Positions 56,558 to 64,000 of a stretch of DNA of 64,000 bases are shown one piece after another. The stretch is from Hippasteria phrygiana (lineage: Eukaryota; Echinodermata; Asteroidea; Valvatida; Goniasteridae): NCBI GenBank assembly GCA_037893225.1, contig JAZGUH010000025.1, positions 620,001-684,000 of the forward strand, given 5' to 3'. A program made the translations under genes and the position numbers. The notes beneath the pieces are model-generated. The model did not search any database. It worked only from the letters and a program-made list of their open reading frames with translations, and was not told where the DNA came from. The first letter of the stretch is position 1. The number at the start of each line of letters is the position of its first letter.

Positions 56558-57086
56558 GCACAGATCCCCAAATCACTATGATAAAGATGACTACCGAAGA
56601 AACAAAGAAATAAACACCCCGACAAATATTCAAACAACCCTAATTTTCACCTGTTTTGCATGAATTATTCGCTTATTACTTTTTATGACATGAACAATTC
56701 ACATACCGAGTACATGGATCGGATGTACTGTACATGTAATGTATGTACTGTACATGTTGACTATACATTACATGTAGACTTGATGTGCGGAAATATTGTT
56801 TCACACAGCGAGTTGTTGACAAGTGCCATTGGAATAGCGACCAAGTGAAGTTGTTTCAGCTCCATCTATTAACTGTAAACAAAAAATGTACTTCTAAGTT
56901 CTAGATTTTAATTCCTTTTTCGCTGCTAAAGAACTGTCTGCAGCCACTACCCCTCTTTTAGTAGCATGATAATTTTGTTATTGAAGTGACGGGTCAAAAT
57001 AAGCCTGAAGCTTTTTATCGACCTAAGTTTACAAGCAAGATACGAACAAGATACATCCAAATGAATGTACAAATACATAGACCCTT

Positions 57087-57338
57087 TTACGGATACCCCG
57101 CCTGTGGGATTTTGTGTACAAAATTTAGCGCGAACTGTGTCCCACAGCGACAAGACACGTTGTAGTTTCGCTGTGCACATTTACATGGACAAGCACCCCG
57201 TGTGCCGAGTCGTCCTCTCTGGCAAGAGTTTCGGCATGTACATGTCATAGGTTCTCCAGCATAAGGTTCTACTTCTATATCGCCAACCTCCAATTCTATG
57301 CAACTTTCAGACAAATATTCCATGGCACTTGTGTACAT
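57087..57338 (-). other. Cysteine-rich CXC-like coding remnant
   Basis: The minus frame from 57338 contains MTCTCRNSCQRGRLGTRGAC, PCKCAQRNYNVSCRCGT. The spacing C-x-C-x3-C-x11-C-x-C-x8-C-x-C recalls CXC/tesmin-type zinc-binding repeats or the cysteine-rich tails of several animal transposon proteins. An acidic lead (ESCIELEVGDIEVE) precedes it. It lies inside the TTAA element at 55669-57652, so it is probably the end of that element's protein. I do not recognise a closer family. Confidence 0.45.
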
Positions 57339-57656
57339 GTGAATGAAATTTTATGAAATAAACAGATGAAATTTGAAGTTTTGTTCTTCTAATAATCATA
57401 CTCTTAGATAACTGAGTGCCACGATGTGTGCTACTTGTTTATAAGTATACGTGTACACGTATGTGTATTTCAGTACGCAGACGCTGGACATGCGTGCGTG
57501 TTCCAGGGGGTGTAGTTTCCAAAAGCCAATTCTCAGAACAGCCATAACAAACGGATGGAGGTTAAAAATAGCACATAACCCAAATGAAGCGCAAGGGGGC
57601 GCACTCCAATATTTAATTCGTTAACGCGAGATGGCGCGACGACACAGCCCCTTTAA

Positions 57657-58305
57657 ATTCAATGTGCCAAACCACCAGGCCACGGCACTTCCACTTCCAC
57701 GAGTTGTAACCATTAGTGTAGACAGACCCAAAATCAAATACAATGAGAAAGGATTCAAGTCGGTTATTAATATTCAAATATTCTAATATTCGAAAATGAA
57801 GTTTATCCTTCAAACTTTTGTTGCCATGAGTGCAGTCTTTCCATTCGTTATACAATGAAATAGAGTAAGATTGAATGTACTGCTAAATGTTGCCAATTAG
57901 ATATTTGATACACGTTTTGTACTTGTAACCGTCTCCACTCTGCCTCCCACCAGGGAGGCTAGTTTAATATTTTTTTCTTGAATAACTACAGATTATTTTA
58001 AAATTGTTCACATTGTGTAAAATATTTTGTAATTCTGTTTCCCTACCTTCCATGAAGGAAAGATGCATCATTAGAGATATTGGTAAATTTTGATCCGTAA
58101 TTTCCCATTCTTCATGGCGGTTTTATATTATAGTTCTTCAATTTTGTTGTGTTGTCTAGCATGTCTAGGACAATAGTGTGCAATACACGTAACAGTGATT
58201 ATTCTTTATACAACTTACGCTAAGACTCTGGTTTTTATTCATTTGATTCTTTGTGAATGTTAAGGATTTATACCCAGCATGATACATTAATAGTAGTTTT
58301 GGCAG
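57657..58305. other. No gene recognised
   Basis: AT-rich. An ATTCGAAAATGAA word near 57785 resembles hAT MITE interiors but no element boundary was found. Confidence 0.35.
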
Positions 58306-58453
58306 AGTTGTAATCAAGTCAATCACAAGTCAGTTACAAGTCATAACAAGCCACTTCAGAATTCTGGTCTCAAGCCATGTAACAAGCTATTCAAAAACAC
58401 ACCTTTGTCATTTTTTATCTAATGTAACTTGTGATTGACTTGATTACAACTCT
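58306..58453. mobile_element. Fold-back MITE with AGAGTTGTAATCAAGTCAAT ends
   Basis: AGAGTTGTAATCAAGTCAATC then ACAAGTCAG at the left faces ACTTGTGATTGACTTGATTACAACTCT at the right. ACAAGTCA-type words repeat between. Confidence 0.85.
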
Positions 58454-58486
58454 AGTGTTTAGACTTCAGCCCAACTAAACCTACCA

Positions 58487-58635
58487 ATTATCAAGACTCA
58501 GTTGGTAGAGCACCGTACCGGTATTCCGGAGGTCGTATAGGTTCAAATCCCACTCCTGCCAGTTTCTTTGTTCACTTTGAAAATGTAATTAAAATTTACC
58601 TAATCAGTTTCCCTTGTGGATTGTTTGATGAATTA
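58487..58635 (+). mobile_element. tRNA-like SINE, copy 3 (5'-truncated)
   Basis: ACTCAGTTGGTAGAGCACCG, GGTTCAAATCC and GCCAGTTTCTTTGTTCACTT, then TCAGTTTCCCTTGTGGATTG. It lacks the 5' half of the tRNA-like part. Confidence 0.8.
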
Positions 58636-58799
58636 TCAGTTAAAAAGTGTCCTTTGAGTGTACATTTACATCAACCCTATACTTTGTACAGGAGAGCAGT
58701 ATCCCAGTGTGGGGGTTTGGTTAATTCCGAAATGACAATCCCCACATTTGGGCGGGGCAGCCCGGGGAAGGAGGAACAATTGATAATGCATACTGTTCG

Positions 58800-58825
58800 G
58801 GGGGGGGGGGGGGGGGGGGGGGGGG
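58800..58825 (+). repeat. G homopolymer of about 26 bases
   Basis: An uninterrupted G run directly before the tandem duplication. Confidence 0.95.
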
Positions 58826-59052
58826 TTAGATGTTGGCTATACAAAAATTGGTAGTAAGGTTCTTGTCGTCTATTAATGATAATTAACACGTTTAGAATTA
58901 TCAAGTAGGTTGAACAGTTTTAAGGGACTGGTTTTTAACGTTCAGATTTAAGTTTTTGACATGATGATTAGTGCTGTGTGGTTGACCATTTCACCATCGG
59001 CCTTTGCTGCTGTGATGAATGAGATTACTCATCAGGGCCATGTCACATGACT

Positions 59053-59831
59053 TCACACGTTGTGATACATCTTGACTGAGTAGTGGTCAGCCACTGCCAG
59101 CTGCCCATCTGCTGTGAATGTGATTCCACGTGGGAAGTGCAGACCCTGAACAAGGCAACCAAGAAAACCACCGTCTACAATCATAGTGGTGAATATGTCC
59201 AGTGCCAGGATCACTGCCCGGATCACTGCCCGTTGCAACGTAGATACCTGAGCTGTCACAGCAGACACCCTGGGTGTATCTCACTGACTGACCATCGATG
59301 GTTGGTTTGATGGTGAATTCTGTAACACCATTCCTATCAGCAACATCCACTCGTCCCTCTCCACTGATCACAACTCTATCAGTGCAGCTGTCAACAGCCA
59401 GGCAGTAAGGTGGAGTATTCACTGGTATGGTGGATATGAGTGAACCATTAGTTGGTGTGTGTTCAGTTAGTACATTCCTCCCGACATCACCCACTATGAT
59501 GGTACCATCCTTCTTGACTGCTACACCCAGCAGGTTCACTTTTGTCTTGTCAACCTCACTCTGTGGCACTGTGGGGAACTGGATGGCCAGCTTGTTGTCC
59601 TTATCCCTAACCCTGCCAGACGCAGCACAGTGCATCTGTGGTGACAGCTTGACCTTGCTGCACTCTGCACACAAGTCAATGTGACAAAGTATGCAATCTG
59701 ATGCGTCTGGCAGGGTTTCTAGCCAAAATACCCTGGAGGGTTAGGGTTATTGAACACCTTGACGTAATTGGATTTCTCAACAACCACAAACTGGTTGTCA
59801 TGATTGTGGATAGCTTCAATATCCACTGCAA
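59053..59831 (-). pseudogene. TRIM/NHL-like 3' exon, distal copy
   Basis: The NHL-type beta-propeller region of a TRIM-like protein. Read leftward from a CCTAG/TT acceptor at 59832/59831: VDIEAIHNHDNQFVVVEKSN, an in-frame TAG, and a ~105-bp inserted module. It continues with KLAIQFPTVPQSEVDKTKVN, GVAVKKDGTIIVGDVGRNVL, PPYCLAVD, DRVVISGEGRVDV, GVCCDSSGIYVAT and GHIHHYD. A one-base shift near 59190-59200 then moves the frame to GGFLGCLVQGLHFPRGITFT and the stop at 59053-59055. The stop and the shift would prevent a full NHL propeller unless the inserted module is spliced out. Identical to the next copy. Confidence 0.85.
59618..59722. repeat. Inserted module in NHL exon, distal copy
   Basis: Inverted ends CCCTGCCAGACGCA (59619-59632 and reverse at 59702-59716) bound about 100 bp. 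Internal words CTTGCTGCACTCTGCACACA and AAGTATGCAATC match the module at 4441-4541. It separates the TAG-containing exon start from the NHL blades. Confidence 0.75.
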
Positions 59832-60136
59832 CTAGGGAATAACACACATGTGTACAACATAAAATATTCAATTTGTTTACTTGTATGTTTCAGTCCCATC
59901 AGATAGGTTGTGAATTTTGGCTATACAAAAATTGGTAGTAAGGTTCTTGTCGTCTATTAATGATAATTAACACGTTTAGAATTATCAAGTAGGTTGAACA
60001 GTTTTAAGGGACTGGTTTTTAACGTTCAGATTTAAGTTTTTGACATGATGATTAGTGCTGTGTGGTTGACCATTTCACCATCGGCCTTTGCTGCTGTGAT
60101 GAATGAGATTACTCATCAGGGCCATGTCACATGACT

Positions 60137-60915
60137 TCACACGTTGTGATACATCTTGACTGAGTAGTGGTCAGCCACTGCCAGCTGCCCATCTGCTGTG
60201 AATGTGATTCCACGTGGGAAGTGCAGACCCTGAACAAGGCAACCAAGAAAACCACCGTCTACAATCATAGTGGTGAATATGTCCAGTGCCAGGATCACTG
60301 CCCGGATCACTGCCCGTTGCAACGTAGATACCTGAGCTGTCACAGCAGACACCCTGGGTGTATCTCACTGACTGACCATCGATGGTTGGTTTGATGGTGA
60401 ATTCTGTAACACCATTCCTATCAGCAACATCCACTCGTCCCTCTCCACTGATCACAACTCTATCAGTGCAGCTGTCAACAGCCAGGCAGTAAGGTGGAGT
60501 ATTCACTGGTATGGTGGATATGAGTGAACCATTAGTTGGTGTGTGTTCAGTTAGTACATTCCTCCCGACATCACCCACTATGATGGTACCATCCTTCTTG
60601 ACTGCTACACCCAGCAGGTTCACTTTTGTCTTGTCAACCTCACTCTGTGGCACTGTGGGGAACTGGATGGCCAGCTTGTTGTCCTTATCCCTAACCCTGC
60701 CAGACGCAGCACAGTGCATCTGTGGTGACAGCTTGACCTTGCTGCACTCTGCACACAAGTCAATGTGACAAAGTATGCAATCTGATGCGTCTGGCAGGGT
60801 TTCTAGCCAAAATACCCTGGAGGGTTAGGGTTATTGAACACCTTGACGTAATTGGATTTCTCAACAACCACAAACTGGTTGTCATGATTGTGGATAGCTT
60901 CAATATCCACTGCAA
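60137..60915 (-). pseudogene. TRIM/NHL-like 3' exon, proximal copy
   Basis: Same content as the distal copy, offset by 1084 bp: acceptor CCTAG/TT at 60916/60915, the same early TAG, inserted module (60702-60806), NHL repeats, one-base shift and stop at 60137-60139. This is the copy nearer the B-box exon. The exon junction from GAAT/GTAAGT (61811) into TT gives an in-frame phase-1 join, so the two belong to one gene. NHL propellers in TRIM proteins bind RNA or protein partners; this one appears broken. Confidence 0.85.
60702..60806. repeat. Inserted module in NHL exon, proximal copy
   Basis: Same as 59618-59722, offset by 1084 bp. Confidence 0.75.
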
Positions 60916-61004
60916 CTAGGGAATAACACACATGTGTACAACATAAAATATTCAATTTGTTTACTTGTATGTTTCAGTCCCATCAGATAGGTTGTGAATT
61001 TTGG

Positions 61005-61757
61005 ATATTAAAAACCGTGTGCAGCACACGGTTGGTTGTGCAGTCAGTGCACAATGCATTCAGTAGCATTTATGTACATTTACAAACACAATCATGCATA
61101 TCATAACACAAAAGTTTAGACTCGAGGGCAATTTAAGTATTGTAAAAGAAATATATTATTGATCAATTGATACATTTAAAAAAACAAATTATCAAAAAAA
61201 TTGACTTTTGCTACTTGTCTGATTTAAAATTTATATTATTTGTTAAGTTGTTTCTTTTTTGTTTGTTTTATATATTTCCTAATTTTCTTAACATTCTCAA
61301 AATAGATTCAAAATTAAATAAAAAATAGAAATTTTGATGTTTGTTACAGTAACAAACATCGACATTTCTATTTTTCAATTTTTTACTTTTTAATGTTTCT
61401 TTATTTGTGCACTTATCAATTTTATATAATGTTATTTGTTTGTATTATTTCATTTATTCGGGGTGGCGGCCTTGTTTTTGGTCTGTTAGTATTCTAAAGA
61501 AATAAAAAAATACATATTTTAAAATTGTTAATACCAAAAGATGTGGACAGTTTTTACTTTTAGGAGTTTGGGTTTTTGTGAACTTTGTTTGATTTCTCTA
61601 TTTTGGGGCGCGGACATTTGTTTGTTTACATTTTCAAATAGGCAAATATATATTAGAAAAATAATAAATAGGGATTGTTACTTTTTAGTTTTGTACTTGT
61701 TTGGGGTGTTTGTATTTTGTTTATTTTGAGAGTGGGAGAGTGTCTGCACCTCCCTCC
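61005..61757. other. TRIM intron with 55-bp hairpin
   Basis: AATAGAAATTTTGATGTTTG and CAAACATCGACATTTCTATT form a hairpin centred at about 61347, in very AT-rich DNA. No gene seen. Confidence 0.6.
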
Positions 61758-61810
61758 TCACAGGTCTATACACATGTCCAATAATAAGGTTGTACAAGCA
61801 GGAAACTTAC

Positions 61811-62732
61811 ATTCTGGTAGTGGAATGTTTCTTTTGTAGTGTCCCTCGGTGTTGCAGATTGTCACTCGCTCATTGTAGAAGTCTGCCACAGCAATCTCAC
61901 CAGGTTGAGTAGCAGCAATGCCTCTAGCCACATTGAACTCTCCTGGACTCTTCCCCTTTTTGCCGAACTCACGACACAGCTCCCACTTGCCAACTTCCAC
62001 CTCCAGCTTGCCAAGATTGATGTCACCATTCCTCTGACCCGGAGTGAATCTCAGATATGAAAGCTTGGGATCAATCTTGGGAGGATTTTGACCACTCAGT
62101 GACTTCAAGTCTTTGCTGATTATAGGATAGAGGGAAAGGAAGTCACTGTCTGATGCAGTATTGGTGACATCTTTGGCCGTCTCCAGTGAATATTGCTGTC
62201 TTTGTAGCATCATACTCACTGTTTTCTCCTGCTCATCAAATACTCCATTCCGATTCTGTTGAAGCTGCTTGATTTCATCAATCAACTTCTTCTCTTGAGC
62301 TGTTACCTCGGCTCTTATCTTAGCTGCTTTCTCCTGCACCTGTTTCACAGTCATCAATATTTTCTTTGTGAACCTCTGCTTAGCTTGAGATGTTGCAGCT
62401 AAAGACTGTTTAAGTCTTTTTATGTCTCTGCTTAAATTAGGCAACATCCTTTTCAATGACTTTTTTCTTTTGTGAGATGCCTCTCCAGAATTAACGTGTT
62501 GATGTTGTGGCTCATGATGGTCTACGATAGTACAATTTCCGCAGATTAACTCCTCACACGTCTCACAATAGAACTGCTTCTCTTGTCCCTTGTGTTTGTG
62601 ACATTTAGATGCATCTGCTTCGGGTGGTTTTGTCACTTCTACATTTCCTTGGCGAATGTCCTCAAAAGTAGCTACCGTGTGGCTTGATGTACAGTACATC
62701 CGATCTATGTACTCGGTATGTGAATTGTTCAT
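61811..62732 (-). CDS. TRIM-like B-box, coiled-coil and first NHL exon
   Basis: One exon encodes a TRIM-family C-terminal architecture without a visible RING. Near residues 44-80 a B-box 2 zinc finger reads CHKHKGQEKQFYCETCEELI, CGNCTIVDHH (C, H, C, C, C, C/D, H, H ligands). A coiled coil of about 120 residues follows (KRMLPNLSRDIKRLKQSL; KKLIDEIKQLQQNRNGVFDE). A filamin-like/NHL lead-in with SPGEFNVARGIAATQPGEIA and VADFYNERVTICNTEG comes next, one NHL repeat. The donor GAAT/GTAAGT after 61811 joins the NHL exon in frame. The first 15 residues come from transposon sequence (similarity to 56690-56745 ends after GGATGTACTGTACAT), so the true 5' boundary may be an acceptor at about 62672 (CACACGGTAG/C) or the ATG may be transposon-derived. 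Function cannot be assumed because the downstream exon is damaged. Confidence 0.82.
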
Positions 62733-63730
62733 GTCATAAAAAGTAATAAGCGAATAATTCGTGCAAAACAGGTGAAAATTTGAGTTGTTTGAATATTTGT
62801 CGGGGTGTTTATTTCTTTGTTTCTTCGGTAGTCATCTTTATCATAGTGATTTGGGGATCTGTGCGCCAGTGGCGTAAACACAGGGAAGGAGTTCAGGGGC
62901 CCGCCGATTTGTATTTCATTTTTGTTTCGTAAATTTAAAAAGGGGAAATTGTACCCAAAGTGATGTTTCAAATTTCAAGCGGTGTTTGGGGCGGGGGTAT
63001 CCCCCGTTGAGAAAAAGTTCAAAATGCAGTACTTCGTTGACAAATTCAATAATCATCCCCACTTTTCGACACGGATATTCTCGCCACTGGTGAAATCTCA
63101 TTTCATTGGCGTGTATTATTTATTGGTAATAACTGTTATTATTGTGTTTAATATTTGATAGTGTTGAAATAACTCTTATGATGTAACTTTCCATAAAGTC
63201 CTGCCGTCAAATGTAACACAAGGTCATGGACTCAATATCGCCATCAGTATACATGTAGCTGTTATATTTTGATTTGCTCATCATTGCACGCAAAGCCGAT
63301 TTTAGTCGAAATCTATTTCGATACATAGGCCTACAACTTTATTTTTGTATAGGAAGGGGCTGGTGCATTATTTATTTTACAATTATAAATACAGATTTAC
63401 ATATTTTCGTTTGGTTCTGTCATGGTACATTTTGGCGTTTGGCGGGTGGGGTGTCACGGACTATGTTCGACTGTAGGCCTATCGTATATTTTTGGTGGCA
63501 CAAACACATACAAAATACTTGTACATGCAGTATGTATCATAACTACAGGATCATGCATGCAGCAGTCATTGCAATTGTAATCTGATCTGTAGGTCAGCGC
63601 GCGCCCTGTAGGTCAGCGCACGGTCGTTGGGTATTATTTGCAGTTACTGGGTTCATCTGCGTTCATCAGTTCGGGATTCAGTGTACAGCCGCAAGCCTGC
63701 TACATGTATGATCGTGACGACACAGCCCCT
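62690..63730 (+). mobile_element. Inverted partial copy of the TTAA transposon
   Basis: Reverse complement of 55669-56745, ending GACGACACAGCCCCT then TTAA (63731-63734). It contains the same nested CAGTGGCG MITE and GGCGGGTGGGGTGTCACGGA and CCTGTAGGTCAGCGCGCG words. The inner half of the element (with the cysteine-rich frame) is missing; the sequence passes straight into the TRIM exon. Confidence 0.88.
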
Positions 63731-63734
63731 TTAA

Positions 63735-64000
63735 GTTAAAAATCCTAATTCTCAATGTCACACGGCTTTATCTGGAGCAAAATTGCTCAAACGTTTATTT
63801 TAACAAATCTCAGCAATGGGAGTTTGAGCCTCCCGAACACCTGTTGGGGCGGTTTCTTTTGAGATTTACACTGATATGGGAGATAAGTTGGAATTTGCCG
63901 AGAACAAAGAACACGAAATGTCGCCGCTTGGCATGTCGCGATAGACCGGAATTATTTTTTGTTCCCAGCCACAAGCATAATTTGCCGCCAAGTTGTTTTA
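63735..64000. other. No gene recognised
   Basis: A short unremarkable stretch to the window edge. Confidence 0.35.

Larger units (their letters stand above)
55669..57652 (-). mobile_element. 2-kb TTAA DNA transposon, left copy
   Basis: TTAA (55665-55668), then AGGGGCTGTGTCGTC, and at the right GACGACACAGCCCCTT then TTAA (57653-57656). The outer half (55669 to about 56745) recurs inverted at about 62690-63730. It contains a nested CAGTGGCG MITE (56332-56557) that both copies share, and a cysteine-rich frame at 57087-57338 on the minus strand. TTAA targets occur in piggyBac and Kolobok elements. Confidence 0.85.
58835..61004. repeat. Exact 1084-bp tandem duplication
   Basis: Two units, about 58835-59918 and 59919-61004, start at GGCTATACAAAAATTGG and end at GGTTGTGAATTTTGG. 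Every stretch I compared is identical, including the damaged NHL exon. Confidence 0.93.

Noticed and set aside
1..64000. CRISPR array or bacterial operon
   Set aside because: Repeats are transposon-type and spacers are not regular; genes have introns with canonical splice sites.

Overview
This is eukaryotic, AT-leaning, intron-rich DNA. It is most likely from a marine invertebrate deuterostome (cephalochordate, echinoderm or hemichordate). Three things point that way: animal housekeeping exons separated by very long introns, a TRIM/NHL-type gene of the kind expanded in those groups, and a very diverse transposon load (tRNA-SINEs, Ty3/gypsy, BEL/Pao, CR1-like LINE, hAT, Tc1, pogo/Tigger, Harbinger-like and TTAA-type elements). 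The palindrome TACATGTA and its extensions are scattered everywhere. I cannot name the species. No bacterial operon, CRISPR array or rRNA is present.

Host genes. Two conserved genes diverge from a compact intergenic promoter at about 31.2-31.54 kb. CIAO1 (cytosolic iron-sulfur assembly WD40 protein) runs leftward: exon 1 at 31042-31201 and exon 2 at 6012-6272, with matching phase-1 splice sites. Its first intron is therefore about 24.8 kb and is filled with transposons. The remaining CIAO1 exons lie beyond the left edge. DDRGK1 (UFMylation adaptor, UFBP1) runs rightward: exons at 31542-31665, 35351-35491, 43335-43450 and 43798-43899. Its C-terminal exons were not found. A TRIM/NHL-like gene or pseudogene sits on the minus strand at 59.05-62.73 kb: a B-box/coiled-coil exon, then two apparently identical tandem copies of a damaged NHL exon.

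Mobile DNA. 0-6 kb: a SINE, small TIR elements and a decayed Tc1. 6-16 kb: two MITE families with second copies elsewhere in the window, a family of unknown type here called 'family A' interrupted by hAT-like and pogo-like insertions, and (GAGACC)n repeats. 16-21.4 kb: a decayed Ty3/gypsy element carrying a SINE with a perfect target duplication. 25.5-27.9 kb: a CR1/L2-like LINE. 28.1-30.1 kb: a 2-kb hAT-like insertion with an 8-bp target duplication. 32.4-35.1 kb: a large fold-back split by a MITE, a Crypton/tyrosine-recombinase-like exon bracketed by inverted repeats, and a second decayed Tc1. 45.9-49.3 kb: a decayed BEL/Pao pol carrying a nested insertion that itself carries a MITE. 50-50.6 kb: a Harbinger-like MITE packed with GTCGTGCGAC-type palindromes. 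52-52.9 kb: a TTAA element with a broken THAP domain (Kolobok-like). 55.7-63.7 kb: a 2-kb TTAA element and an inverted partial copy of it bracketing the TRIM locus.

The most informative observations are the paralogous empty sites of family A, which date several insertions relative to one another; the inverted TTAA-element copies that bracket and apparently supply the 5' end of the TRIM ORF; the exact 1084-bp tandem duplication; and the Crypton-like exon inside a TIR-bounded segment. All calls come from reading the sequence by eye and none was checked against a database.
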